A stretch of 37,387 nt of DNA from Bacteroides sp. CAG:770 (GCA_000435075.1 FR890580.1:1-37387); one strand, 5' to 3'. Counted from the stretch's first letter, positions 1 to 8,558 are shown. Notes: generated by a model not told the origin, from the letters alone. Made by a program: numbers and translations.

Positions 1-162
1 ACGTCAAGCTTTTACGGAAATCGTGGGATGCCAAGAGGTGGGTATGAAAGGGGGTCTTGACAGGTAGATCACGTTGTGCGAATTCTGTATAATATTGATG
101 TCGAAAAAGTTAGCGGAATGAACCTTAAATTGTCGTCTGCCAAGAGGGTCGAAACAGAAGGC

Positions 163-244
163 CTCATCTGTCAGCATATCTTCTGCCTTTTCTTGTGCGG
201 CAGCTCATCTGTCAGCTTATCTTCTGCCTTTTCTTGTGCGGCAG
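163..244. repeat. 41-bp tandem duplication inside a transposase remnant
   Basis: Two adjacent 41-bp copies (163-203 and 204-244) differ at one base (176 versus 217). Because 41 is not a multiple of three, the second copy shifts the minus-strand reading frame of the transposase remnant that crosses it. This looks like replication slippage or a repair scar in decaying DNA. It is not a CRISPR, having only two units and no spacers. Confidence 0.9.
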
Positions 245-518
245 TGCTAGACAGAATGCTGGAAGATGACAGCCAGAAGTCTCTGACTTTTGATGCCTCA
301 TAGAAGCCGTTTGGACGATATGTATGACCTTCAATAGGGTTACGGAGACAATCCCTTTCCTCAAGACTCACTATCAACTCTCCAGACTCGACACCCAATC
401 TGTCTTTCTCTGAAACAGCCTCTTCTCTAAAGCCGGTAAGCTCGAAGTATCTCAATAAATCTTTTGGAAACACCATCTCCATGAACTGGAGAAGCAAATC
501 GTTTTCTCTTGTTGTCAT
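171..518 (-). pseudogene. Truncated ISAon1-like transposase N-terminal region protein
   Basis: The first ~80 residues (start MTTRENDLLLQFMEMVFP, then a short segment ending in VRDF) resemble the small N-terminal region protein of ISAon1-family insertion sequences, in which VRDFP-like text leads into a basic RRRRW segment. Here the match stops after VRDF; the last ~35 residues are unrelated, serine-rich, and run through the 41-bp tandem duplication. I infer an internal deletion followed by frameshift. The catalytic partner that normally follows in these elements is not recognisable in bases 1-170, which read as degenerate sequence on both strands. No terminal inverted repeats of an intact element were found. 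Family assignment is from memory of the motif, so moderate. Confidence 0.5.
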
Positions 519-557
519 ATCATGTACCTTATCTATTCAAAGGTACATACTTTTTAG

Positions 558-917
558 TTATCCTAAACACAGGGTTTTCCCCCTGACCCCGCGAAGGGAG
601 TTGATTCTATAGCCGACAGAGATTATGGCATCCAGGTTATAGTAAAGCACTTTGTCTTCAGATAGGCCTCTGGCGCCACTCTGTGCGGTAGTCAAAATTT
701 CTTTGACGACCGTGGAACGCTCCAATTCACCACTTGCAAATATCTTTCCCATATGATAGGAAACATTCTGCTTGGTGCAGTCGAAAAGCGCAACAATGGC
801 CTTTTGGCTGGCCCAGATTGTTTCGTTCTCCGGGTCGACCATAGCTTCCATCTTGACCAGCCCGTCTTCGGACTTATAGATGACTATGTCGTTTCTATCT
901 TCCATAGTATCATTCAT
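558..917 (-). pseudogene. Truncated RhuM-like protein
   Basis: The 119-residue product matches the amino-terminal third of RhuM-family proteins (usually well over 300 residues): an opening YKSEDGLVKMEAMVDPENET segment, then the helix-turn-helix-like stretch TIWASQKAIVALFDCTKQNV, then HMGKIFASGEL and ending YYNLDAIISVGYRINSLRG. Full-length members continue from about this point into QFRIWA; here translation leaves the family after RINSLRG and stops within ten residues, so the C-terminal part is missing. RhuM proteins are accessory-genome proteins of uncertain role, often near mobile elements. An intact-looking minus-strand promoter lies upstream (1108-1138). It is next to another remnant on the same strand, consistent with a decayed island. 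Confidence 0.6.
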
Positions 918-974
918 TCAAACAATTACAAGTATAAATAAAAACTAGCGATTTTTAGGCCGGTTAAATAAAAA

Positions 975-1117
975 TCAAGACCGCATACTATCTTTGTGGC
1001 AAAAGCGGACATGGCATCACTGCCATCCGCACTAACATAAGTTAAACGGGCTTGTTGTCCCAATAATTTTGAAGCCTATGAGAAATAGTATGCGGTCTTG
1101 ACGTTCACAAAGATAGT
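975..1117. repeat. Interlocking inverted repeats (17 bp and 12 bp)
   Basis: Arm A (975-991) is a perfect 17-bp inverted match to A' (1085-1101). Arm B (987-998) is a perfect 12-bp inverted match to B' (1106-1117). A and B share five bases on the left, while on the right A' precedes B', so the two pairings cannot form at once. Both B and B' contain the Bacteroidota -7 string TATCTTTG, facing each other. The 143-bp stretch has no credible gene. It could be a remnant of a small non-autonomous element or a regulatory switch; no target-site duplication was seen. Confidence 0.75.
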
Positions 1118-1138
1118 GTGCTCGTCTGTATACTCAAT
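1108..1138 (-). promoter_or_regulatory. Bacteroidota-type promoter facing the RhuM remnant
   Basis: On the minus strand ATTG (1135-1138), a 19-bp spacer and TATCTTTG (1108-1115) fit the TTTG / TAnnTTTG consensus. The expected start of transcription, about 1101, falls at the edge of arm A', so the leader would begin with one arm of a 17-bp hairpin. Confidence 0.5.
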
Positions 1139-1220
1139 GAAAACGGCATCGTTTTTCAAGAAAAGTATGGAGCTTTCCGAGGGAGAAAAACCTGAATACC
1201 TAATTATAATTAGAGCGTGG

Positions 1221-1258
1221 GCGGACAATACCAATTTTTTGGGATTGTCCGCTTTTTT
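1221..1258 (+). terminator. Rho-independent terminator
   Basis: A 12-bp stem with one mismatch (1221-1232 with 1241-1252), an 8-nt loop and six T residues (1253-1258). No coding gene on the plus strand ends here, so it closes either a non-coding transcript from the 990-1220 region or a lost gene. A perfect 14-bp palindrome (1200-1213) sits just upstream. The following porin promoter overlaps the 3' half of the stem. Confidence 0.8.
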
Positions 1259-1275
1259 CGTGCACCATAACTTTG
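1244..1275 (+). promoter_or_regulatory. Promoter of the porin-imelysin-oxidoreductase operon
   Basis: ATTG (1244-1247), 20-bp spacer, TAACTTTG (1268-1275) fits the Bacteroidota sigma-ABfr consensus. It leaves a leader of about 30 nt before the ATG at 1314. I saw no clear Fur-type palindrome here. Confidence 0.6.
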
Positions 1276-1313
1276 CATCCGGATTTAGTTACCGAGTGTA
1301 AACGACAAAGCAA

Positions 1314-2660
1314 ATGGTGAACAAATATATTTTCGCGGCAGCAGTCATGATGACGGCAAGTCTTGCTGCCAATGCTCAGAATGAAGAGACAGAAAACCTT
1401 AAACCAGAAGACGCCAAGACAGAAAAAACTGTTTCACGTGCAAACAATGCTCTGAGCCGTCTGTCTATAGGCGGATATGGCGAGGCAGTGATGTCACGCA
1501 ATTTTTACAGTCAGCACTTCAACCGTTACCGTGATCCTGCTACATATAAGGATGACAAGTCACATGGCAGATTCGACCTCCCTCACGTAACCCTGAACCT
1601 CGGATACAACTTCGGAAAGGGCTGGACCATGGGAATGGAAATCGAATTCGAACATGGGGGAACCGAATCGGCAGTCGAAATCGATGCCGACGAAAGCGGA
1701 GAGTACGAGGCAGAGGTGGAAAGAGGCGGAGAAGTCGCTCTGGAACAATTCTGGCTTAACAAAGCTTTCTGGAGCGGCAAGTTCAATGTCAAGGCGGGCG
1801 AAATCATCATCCCTGTCGGTGAAATAAACCAGTACCACCTTCCAAATGAATTCTTTTCCGTCTATCGTACTGAAGGTGAGGCCAAATTCCTTCCTAACAC
1901 ATGGCATCAGGTGGGCGTTTCACTTTGGGGAAAACTGCCGCAGTGGAGATATGAGGCCATCTTTACCTCAGGACTTGATGCGGAGCGATTCGGACATGAC
2001 TGCTTCGCGCATTATGGCGCAACCAGCCCTTATGAATACAAGATTGGAAATGTCTATGCAGGTGCGGCCAGGATTGACAACTATTCTGTCAAAGGCTTGA
2101 GGCTCAGCCTTAGCGGCTACTATGGCTACACATTCAGGAATACAGAAAGAAAAGCCAGCGCATCCTATGATGACTGCCACGGAGAACTTGCCATCGGCAG
2201 CTTCGGATTCGAACTTAACAGATGGAACCTCATAGTAAGAGGTAATGCTACATATGCGCATCTTTCTGATGCTGAACGTATTACTACATTCTGCAATGCC
2301 TTCCCGAAGCATACCCAGCAGGACGGCTCCCCATCCAAGCATTCTCCGATAGGAACCAGCGCCTATTCATTCGGAGGAGAGGCCGGATATAATATTTTCG
2401 GACTTGTGAACAGACTGAAAGACAGCCAGAAACTCTATGTCTTCGGAAGGTACGAGGATTACAATACCTATGCTTCCGGAAATAAGAAAGTGGCCTACGA
2501 GTTCGACCATGTGAAACGTATGGCGGTGGGTTTGAACTACATGCCTATCCCTCAGATAATCATCAAGGCCGAGTATGCAAAGAGGTTCTTGGCCGAGGAA
2601 TACAACAATGAACCGTCACTTTCCATCGGCATAGCCTTCGTCGGATGGTTCAACAGATAA
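1314..2660 (+). CDS. Outer-membrane beta-barrel porin
   Basis: The 448-residue product begins with a clear signal peptide (MVNKYIFAAAVMMTASLAANAQ) and a short charged linker. It then carries alternating amphipathic strands typical of a 14-18 strand porin, opening with the motif RLSIGGYGEAVMSR. Segments such as ALEQFWLNKAFW, VKAGEIIIPVGEIN and WHQVGVSLWGKL resemble the phosphate-selective porin O/P-like group, in which strands and constriction loops carry many charged residues. I infer a passive channel in the outer membrane. It is the first gene of an apparent operon: 48 bp separate it from the imelysin gene and the promoter is immediately upstream. Pairing with imelysin and a di-haem oxidoreductase suggests it passes an iron- or metal-related solute, but the substrate cannot be read from sequence. 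Confidence 0.8.
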   Translation: MVNKYIFAAAVMMTASLAANAQNEETENLKPEDAKTEKTVSRANNALSRLSIGGYGEAVMSRNFYSQHFNRYRDPATYKDDKSHGRFDLPHVTLNLGYNFGKGWTMGMEIEFEHGGTESAVEIDADESGEYEAEVERGGEVALEQFWLNKAFWSGKFNVKAGEIIIPVGEINQYHLPNEFFSVYRTEGEAKFLPNTWHQVGVSLWGKLPQWRYEAIFTSGLDAERFGHDCFAHYGATSPYEYKIGNVYAGAARIDNYSVKGLRLSLSGYYGYTFRNTERKASASYDDCHGELAIGSFGFELNRWNLIVRGNATYAHLSDAERITTFCNAFPKHTQQDGSPSKHSPIGTSAYSFGGEAGYNIFGLVNRLKDSQKLYVFGRYEDYNTYASGNKKVAYEFDHVKRMAVGLNYMPIPQIIIKAEYAKRFLAEEYNNEPSLSIGIAFVGWFNR

Positions 2661-2708
2661 TGGGCCCCTTATAAGACGTAACTTATTGAATTATAAAACT
2701 TTAGGAAT

Positions 2709-3878
2709 ATGAAATCTATAAAATTGTTTCTTGCCGCCTTCGCAGTATTGATGGCGGTAAGCTGTGAAAAGGGTACAGAGGAGAAATCCAGTGTAAACCC
2801 TGACCTCAACGGAACTGACGCCATGGTCGCTTCCGCCGGAGAATATTGGAAATTTGCCCGTCAGGATTGGGAATGGTCAGAGGCCTTCCTTTTCGGTCCT
2901 GCCGGCGACTACGGTCTGGACCCTCATACTGACACATGGCCGTTTGACCGCGTCCAGTTCGACAAGTATATGAAGAAGTATAACCCTGCGACCGACGAGG
3001 ACGATGCAGCGATTATGGAGAACAATATCGCTACTGGTCAGAATCTTACGGGCTTCCATGCGGTAGAATACCTTATATTCAGGGAAGGCAAGTACCGCAA
3101 GATAGCTGATATGACGGCAGATGAAGTATGGTTCGCACAGACTGCAGCTCAGGACCTTTATCTCAGTTCATTGAAACTTGTCAGTGCCTGGGGCGGTGAA
3201 GTTTCAAAAGCAGAGCAGGCTCTTCTCGATGAGGTGGAATTCGAATCAGAGGATTATGGAGAGGACTTCAAGAACGCAGGTAAGGCCGGCTCCCGTTATT
3301 CAAGTGTGACTCTTGCTACCCGCCAGATTATCGCCGGGGCCAATGATATTATCGGTGAGGTCCGTGATTCCAAGATCGGATCCCCTGCAACCGGTGAGGA
3401 TGTGAACTATATCGAGTCGCCGCATGCACATAACTCCATTCAGGACTTCTATGACAACATCATGTCTTGCAAACATACGCTTTACGGCGGATTTGACCAG
3501 AACGGCAAGACCCCGAAATCGACTTCCCTTATCGGTGTCTGCCTGACTTTCCAGCAGACAAAGGCAGCAGCAGAGAATGTAGAGGCAAAACTGGAGGCTG
3601 CTCTCGAGGCAATCAACACTATGAAACGTCCTTTCGTCCTCAACTATACTGACCAGAGCGCCAAAACCGCAATGGAAAAGCTTGATGAGCTTGAGGAAGC
3701 TCTCAACAAACTTGATGAAATTCTGGAAGGATATTCTGACAATGCTACTGTTGAGGCCAAGTTCAAGATTGTCAATGAAGAGTTTGTGGAGAAGACAGTG
3801 AAGCCGACATATCGTGCTCTTGCCGACAATGACGCACTTCTCGTGAAGGCTTTGAAGGAAATCACCTGGAACAAATAA
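2709..3878 (+). CDS. Imelysin-like lipoprotein (peptidase M75 family fold)
   Basis: This 389-residue protein starts with a lipoprotein signal peptide (LMAVSC lipobox, mature Cys at about residue 19). It contains the imelysin signature GxHxxE as GFHAVEYLIF in its first half. Its mostly alpha-helical sequence, including a Glu/Lys/Leu-rich C-terminal helix pair, fits the family's helical bundles. Family members such as IrpA, ICMP and EfeO-like proteins are linked to iron uptake on bacterial surfaces, and peptidase activity is doubtful for most. The gene lies between a porin and a di-haem oxidoreductase with short spacers, the arrangement expected for a surface iron-handling operon. Membrane face is inferred. 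Confidence in family is high, in exact role low. Confidence 0.85.
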   Translation: MKSIKLFLAAFAVLMAVSCEKGTEEKSSVNPDLNGTDAMVASAGEYWKFARQDWEWSEAFLFGPAGDYGLDPHTDTWPFDRVQFDKYMKKYNPATDEDDAAIMENNIATGQNLTGFHAVEYLIFREGKYRKIADMTADEVWFAQTAAQDLYLSSLKLVSAWGGEVSKAEQALLDEVEFESEDYGEDFKNAGKAGSRYSSVTLATRQIIAGANDIIGEVRDSKIGSPATGEDVNYIESPHAHNSIQDFYDNIMSCKHTLYGGFDQNGKTPKSTSLIGVCLTFQQTKAAAENVEAKLEAALEAINTMKRPFVLNYTDQSAKTAMEKLDELEEALNKLDEILEGYSDNATVEAKFKIVNEEFVEKTVKPTYRALADNDALLVKALKEITWNK

Positions 3879-3948
3879 TTATTATCTGATATCAATGTCG
3901 GTTGGCGGTTCATATGGGCCGCTGACCTTTTGCGCAAATTGTATTTCT

Positions 3949-5646
3949 ATGAAACATTATTCCATTTTAGCATTGACAATGCTCTCGCTCGCCGCCGCAG
4001 GCTGCAAAAGCGATGACCCTGAAAAAAACATTGACGATATCATCGATATCGGCCCGGGCACTACTACAGAACACCCGGCTGAATATTATGCCGGAGGCGT
4101 GCTCGGAACTACGAGTGTTGTCAATGCCTATGCGTATCAGCAGCCGACTCCGGCCATTGAACAGGCCGGTATGGGAATGGAGTTTCAGAATGGTGAAACT
4201 CTTTTCGAGAGGGATTACAATGAAAACAAGGATGGCGCCTTCACTGGTCTCGGCCCTCTGGCTGTCCGTCCGGGATGTTTGTATTGCCATCCGAACTATG
4301 GACACGGTAAAAGACAGACCCGCTACCGTGCCAGCGATATGGGAAACGGCTATCTCCTTGTGATTTATGACAAGAAAACGGATGCATACGTAATGTCCGT
4401 TGCCGGTATGCCTCAGACCATGGCTACCAAGCCGTTCAAGGCACCGGTGGATGAGTCTGGGATTTCTCCTATCGAGTGGAAAACTTACGTGGACGAGTGG
4501 GGCAACAAGTTCCCTGACGGGGAGACATACGAACTGATTTATCCTGAAGTCAGCATTTCCGCCGATGCTTTCTATTCTCCTGTGGTCGTAAAGCGTGACG
4601 GTCAGATGGTTACGATTCCGGCTGACCAGGTCGCTGATGAAATCGGTGTCAAACTCGAATCTACAATCGGCATCTATGGTACAGGTCTTACCGATGCCAT
4701 CCCTGATGAAGAGATTACCAAACAATGGGTTAAGGAGAGCGAGTATTATAATTCCATCGGCAAGACCGATGCCCTGAATCCTGCATATTGGGATCAGGCC
4801 GGCATGAAATGGACTAGCAAATATAAGAATACCGTGCAGGGCAACGGAACCGAGTATGTCCGCCGCTACACCTATGCGCTTTCGCGCGGACCGTTGCTTG
4901 ACGCCGCCGGTGCCAATGCCATCTGGAATATTACCAATGTTACCCGTTCTGACCGCCGTTATCACTATCTTGACCTGGCAGGTACATATTATGCCAAGAC
5001 CGCGATGAATGACAAGGAGGTCCAGGCAGAGTTCCCTGAATATATCGAAAGCATCGACCCTGACAAGAAGCATCCCGAGTGGCGCACTGATGATGTCGCC
5101 CAGAACATCTACAACTATCTGACAGGCAAGAATCAGGACCCTGAGATGTCTGACCAGCAGTATAAGAACCTGATGATTTGGCACAGGGGACTTGCTGTCC
5201 CTGCCGCAAGAAATGTGGGAACGGATAAGTTCAATGAAGGAAAACGTCTCTTCTCGGAGCTTCATTGTGATGCCTGCCACCGTCCTTCATGGACGACAGG
5301 AGAGGACCATATCCAGGATCCTAACCTCATGTTCTCGGATTCAGATATGCCTCGTTATCCTAAACAGACCATCTGGCCTTACACCGATTTTGTCCAGCAT
5401 CGTCTTCACATGGTCAATGATATCCGTACCGGCTGGTGCCGTACGACTCCTCTCTGGGGCCGAGGCCTGAGTAAACTTTGCACTGGGGCCGAGGACCGTC
5501 TGCATGACTGCCGTGCAAGGAATACCCTGGAGGCTATCATGTGGCATGGCAATGCCAAGAGCGACGCCAGAGGCGCTGTAGAGGCTTTCCGCAATCTTAC
5601 CGCGGAGCAGCGTGCTGCAGTCGTCTATTTCTGTGAGTCAATATAA
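3949..5646 (+). CDS. Di-haem oxidoreductase (DUF1111, cytochrome c peroxidase-like) lipoprotein
   Basis: The start was set at 3949 because it gives a lipoprotein signal peptide (MKHYSILALTMLSLAAAGCK); an upstream in-frame ATG at 3895 lacks one. The 565-residue product has two haem c attachment sites, C110-LYC-H and C440-DAC-H. It ends with the family's TTPLWGRGLS, HDCRARNTLEAIMWHG and AFRNLTAEQRAAVVYF segments, all typical of the putative di-haem peroxidase family (DUF1111). Haems must be attached outside the cytoplasm, and a CcsBA synthase lies next downstream on the same strand. DUF1111 proteins often accompany imelysins; a proposed role is redox chemistry on bound iron or peroxide detoxification, unproven. 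The gene follows imelysin by 70 bp and is probably co-transcribed. Confidence 0.88.
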   Translation: MKHYSILALTMLSLAAAGCKSDDPEKNIDDIIDIGPGTTTEHPAEYYAGGVLGTTSVVNAYAYQQPTPAIEQAGMGMEFQNGETLFERDYNENKDGAFTGLGPLAVRPGCLYCHPNYGHGKRQTRYRASDMGNGYLLVIYDKKTDAYVMSVAGMPQTMATKPFKAPVDESGISPIEWKTYVDEWGNKFPDGETYELIYPEVSISADAFYSPVVVKRDGQMVTIPADQVADEIGVKLESTIGIYGTGLTDAIPDEEITKQWVKESEYYNSIGKTDALNPAYWDQAGMKWTSKYKNTVQGNGTEYVRRYTYALSRGPLLDAAGANAIWNITNVTRSDRRYHYLDLAGTYYAKTAMNDKEVQAEFPEYIESIDPDKKHPEWRTDDVAQNIYNYLTGKNQDPEMSDQQYKNLMIWHRGLAVPAARNVGTDKFNEGKRLFSELHCDACHRPSWTTGEDHIQDPNLMFSDSDMPRYPKQTIWPYTDFVQHRLHMVNDIRTGWCRTTPLWGRGLSKLCTGAEDRLHDCRARNTLEAIMWHGNAKSDARGAVEAFRNLTAEQRAAVVYFCESI

Positions 5647-5997
5647 TATTGAAATAAACTCAGGTTTCGCTAGTGCGAAACACCGCTTTTGGAGCCAGTA
5701 TGGCGAGAGTAAGTCCCTTCCCCGAGGGGAGGGATTTAGGGTGAGGGTAACGTGTACAACGCAGCGCGTAGGCCTTGTAGCCTTCGTGCGCGAAACAAAC
5801 CTTTACGTGAACACTCGATAAGTTGGACAACTCGCGAAACTTGAAATAATAATTGGTTGTGTTTGCCTTTCAGTGGCTGCTTGTTGCGGCTGCTGGAAGG
5901 TTATTCTGAACCTAAGTAACCTTCAAACATAACTTGCTTCTCTTAATCTGAGACAATTTCTGTTTTCATGTTACTAAGACTTTGTGAATGAACCGAT
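5647..5997 (+). other. 351-bp intergenic region with two hairpin-forming dyads
   Basis: No gene is supported. A stem-loop at 5663-5684 (core 7-bp stem GTTTCGC/GCGAAAC) lies just after the oxidoreductase stop and may end or attenuate the operon, though no T-tract follows. A C-rich/G-rich imperfect dyad occurs near 5720-5742. A perfect 7-bp dyad with a 13-nt gap (5897-5903 and 5917-5923) lies about 75 bp before ccsBA and could be an operator. I found no convincing -33/-7 promoter; TAACTTGC near 5930 is one deviation away from consensus. Confidence 0.5.
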
Positions 5998-8196
5998 ATG
6001 AAGAATCTTAAGTACACTGTAATATCTTTGGCGGTAGTGATCATCCTTGTTATGGCAGCCGCTACATGCGTGGAGAATATGAGGGGAGCCGACTTTGTCT
6101 CTGCCAATGTTTATGGGACCTGGTGGTTCGTCCTTCTGTGGGCGGCATTGGCCGTCATAAGTCTTATCTATATGCTGAAAGCAGGTCTCCATAAACGTCT
6201 CCCGGTATTTTTCCTTCATATTTCGTTTCTCGTCATCCTCGCAGGGGCATTGACAACGTACCTTACTTCCGAGCGCGGCAGCCTTCATCTCCGCAAGGGT
6301 GAGACCGTCACGACATTCCTGTCTGCTGACAGTACCTCTTGTGAACTCGGGTTTGCATTGACACTCAATGACTTCGATGTGGAATATTATCCCGGTACCG
6401 ATTCTCCTATGGATTATGTCTCGCATCTTGATGCCGAAGGTACGAGGGTGGATGTGTCTATGAACAACATCGGCCGTTTCCGCGGTTTCCGCTTCACTCA
6501 GGCGGGTTATGACAATGATATGCTGGGTTCCAGCCTACGTGTCCTGTATGATCCGTGGGGAATAGCATTGACCTATATCGGCTATGCTCTTCTGCTCTTT
6601 TCGATGGTGGTTCTTCTGTGCGGACGCTCGACGCAGCTTCTCATGTGGTATCGTAAGGCGTTGGAATCCAATTCGTTGAAAGCTGTAGCTCTTCTGCTCT
6701 TTCTTGGCCTGCCTTTGAGTGCCGGCGCTGCTGAGCCTCGACGCATTGACCGTGATGTCACAGATGCGTTCGCGAAGATTGCGGTGTACTACAACGGCAG
6801 GGTGTGTCCTGTCAATACTGTAGCTGTCGATTTCGTGACAAAACTCTCCGGAAAGGCTTCCTGGCAGGATTATGACGCGGATGAAATATTTGCAGGCTGG
6901 ACTTTCAATTCTTCCGCATGGGAGAGTGTCCCGATGATTCGCATCAAGGACAAGGTGGCGCAGAAGTCTCTGGGTATCAAGGGGCAATGGGCTTCGTATG
7001 ATGATTTCTGGAACAGCCTGAATGTTTATAAACTGAAGTCGCCGCTTGAGGCTGCCTATCGTGACGGGGACGCGGACATGGTGAAACACTTGAGGGATGC
7101 CGATGAGAAGTTCAATGTCATAAGGATGTTCTACAACGGCGGACTTCTGCGCATGTTTCCCTATACGGGTCCTGACGGGAGGGTGTCCTGGCTGGCTCCG
7201 GGGCAGAAGGACGTGGCTCTCGACCTTCCCGAAAAGGAGTGGAATTTCGTTCGCAGGTCAATGGACTATCTGACGGAAAGTGTTTCGGCTTCTGACAATG
7301 CCAGAGCGGTGGAGATAGCCGGTAAAATCATTGATTATCAGCGTGTACGTGCGTCTCAGATTATGCCTTCTGAACTGAGACTGAATCTGGAGCGTGTCTA
7401 TAATGCTCTGAATTCTTCGCGTTGGCAGGTGATGCTTTATCTGACATTGTCTCTTCTCCTTGCCATCTGTTTTTCTCTCGGTGTCGCTGACCGTCGTGAC
7501 AAGATGTTCGGTTATGCCATCATAGCCGTGATGACTCTTCATCTTACGGTGCTGCTTGTTCTCCGCTGGATTGTTTCCGGCCATGTCCCTCTTTCCAACG
7601 GATTCGAGACAATGCAGTTCATGGCCTGGTCCGTGCTTGTCCTGACTCTGCTCATGCACGCCAAGTTCCCGATTGTCATTGGCTTCGGTCCTTTGCTCGC
7701 TTCCTTTGCGATGCTTGTCGCCATGATCGGCAGCGGCAGTCCGCAGATTACCCCTCTTATGCCGGTGCTGCATTCTCCTCTGCTTTCTGTCCACGTCATG
7801 GTCATCATGTTTTCGTATGCTCTTTTTGCCATGATGATGCTGGTCGGCATCCAGGGGCTCATCAGTTATCGCCGTCGAGACTATGCCCGTTCCGAGTCTC
7901 TTGCAGCCTTGTCTCATCTGATGCTTTACCCGGCAGTATTCCTTCTTACGGCCGGCATTTTCATCGGTGCCGTCTGGGCCAATGTCTCATGGGGCCGTTA
8001 TTGGAGTTGGGACCCAAAGGAGGTCTGGGCCCTCATCACCATGCTCATCTACATGGCGCCTTTCCATTCTTCCTCCATCAAGTGCTTCCGCAGCACCAGG
8101 TTTTTCCATTTCTACTGTGTCCTGGCCTTCTTGAGCGTCCTGATTACCTATTTCGGCGTAAATTTTCTCCTCGGCGGCATGCACAGTTATGCATAG
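5998..8196 (+). CDS. ccsBA: Fused cytochrome c synthase CcsBA (System II haem lyase)
   Basis: The 732-residue membrane protein joins a ResB/CcsB-like N-terminal half to a CcsA-like C-terminal half. The first half has transmembrane segments near residues 8-28, 38-58, 70-88 and 185-205, with an extracytoplasmic stretch between. The C-terminal half has at least seven transmembrane segments and the tryptophan-rich haem-handling motif W665-GRYWSWD-P. System II synthases move haem to the outer face of the inner membrane and ligate it to CxxCH cysteines. The two-site di-haem oxidoreductase encoded 351 bp upstream is an obvious client. An internal signal-like segment (ALLLFLGLPLSAGAAE) precedes a large periplasmic domain with no family I can name. 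Length fits the fused form found in epsilonproteobacteria and Bacteroidota. It is the last gene before the inverted-repeat cassette. Confidence 0.92.
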   Translation: MKNLKYTVISLAVVIILVMAAATCVENMRGADFVSANVYGTWWFVLLWAALAVISLIYMLKAGLHKRLPVFFLHISFLVILAGALTTYLTSERGSLHLRKGETVTTFLSADSTSCELGFALTLNDFDVEYYPGTDSPMDYVSHLDAEGTRVDVSMNNIGRFRGFRFTQAGYDNDMLGSSLRVLYDPWGIALTYIGYALLLFSMVVLLCGRSTQLLMWYRKALESNSLKAVALLLFLGLPLSAGAAEPRRIDRDVTDAFAKIAVYYNGRVCPVNTVAVDFVTKLSGKASWQDYDADEIFAGWTFNSSAWESVPMIRIKDKVAQKSLGIKGQWASYDDFWNSLNVYKLKSPLEAAYRDGDADMVKHLRDADEKFNVIRMFYNGGLLRMFPYTGPDGRVSWLAPGQKDVALDLPEKEWNFVRRSMDYLTESVSASDNARAVEIAGKIIDYQRVRASQIMPSELRLNLERVYNALNSSRWQVMLYLTLSLLLAICFSLGVADRRDKMFGYAIIAVMTLHLTVLLVLRWIVSGHVPLSNGFETMQFMAWSVLVLTLLMHAKFPIVIGFGPLLASFAMLVAMIGSGSPQITPLMPVLHSPLLSVHVMVIMFSYALFAMMMLVGIQGLISYRRRDYARSESLAALSHLMLYPAVFLLTAGIFIGAVWANVSWGRYWSWDPKEVWALITMLIYMAPFHSSSIKCFRSTRFFHFYCVLAFLSVLITYFGVNFLLGGMHSYA

Positions 8197-8220
8197 AGGG
8201 CGTTAGCCGACGGAGGATTT

Positions 8221-8558
8221 CTCGTGGTTGTCCACGTCACCATGCCTCGGACATCACCACGTGGCCATTCTGCGTGGTAAAGGTGTTCTATGTCTGCTCA
8301 TGTGGTCGTGCTCGGTAGTGTGAAGTCACGTCTCCCAAAACGGTGTAAAATTACGTCATTTTTTACACCGTTTTTCGTGATTTGAAGAAACGGTGACAAA
8401 AAGTCCTGTTATTTACACCGTTTTCAGGGCCAGACTGATGTTGTCCACATAATTCAGTTCCGAATAAACGTTTTAGGCCGCACAAAATGTACCTGAAGAG
8501 GCGTTTTGTTCCGCAGAAACGTTTTAGTTGGGACAAAACAGCAAATCCGGCTTTCTCC
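8221..8558 (+). repeat. Left arm of long inverted repeat
   Basis: Bases 8238-8445 (208 bp) are identical to the reverse complement of 15064-15271. Outside this core the similarity continues, less perfectly, to 8221 on one side and 8558 on the other. Compared with the right arm, this copy lacks a 20-bp insertion. Inside the core lies a perfect 14-bp-stem hairpin (AAAACGGTGTAAAA with its complement, loop of 9 nt, about 8338-8374) and a second weaker hairpin built from the same ACGGTG / CACCGT words. In the imperfect part, the word AAACGTTTTA recurs 51 bp apart (about 8467 and 8518). Translations across the arm are not credible proteins. Confidence 0.95.

Noticed and set aside
163..244. CRISPR array
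   Set aside because: Only two directly adjacent units with no spacers; no cas genes in the window.
989..996. Plus-strand promoter from TATCTTTG in arm B
   Set aside because: No TTTG-like -33 element at 18-21 bp upstream; kept only as a motif within the inverted repeat.
1098..1301. 67-codon open frame before the porin
   Set aside because: It runs through the terminator hairpin and the porin promoter and has no start context or family.
3967..5280. 437-codon open frame antisense to the di-haem oxidoreductase
   Set aside because: No family resemblance; explained by codon bias of the well-supported plus-strand gene with two CxxCH motifs.
5612..5821. 69-codon open frame after the oxidoreductase
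   Set aside because: Overlaps the end of the oxidoreductase gene and the hairpin region, without promoter or family.
8221..8558. Insertion sequence at the cassette ends
   Set aside because: No transposase frame in either arm and no target-site duplication; better described as a long inverted repeat.
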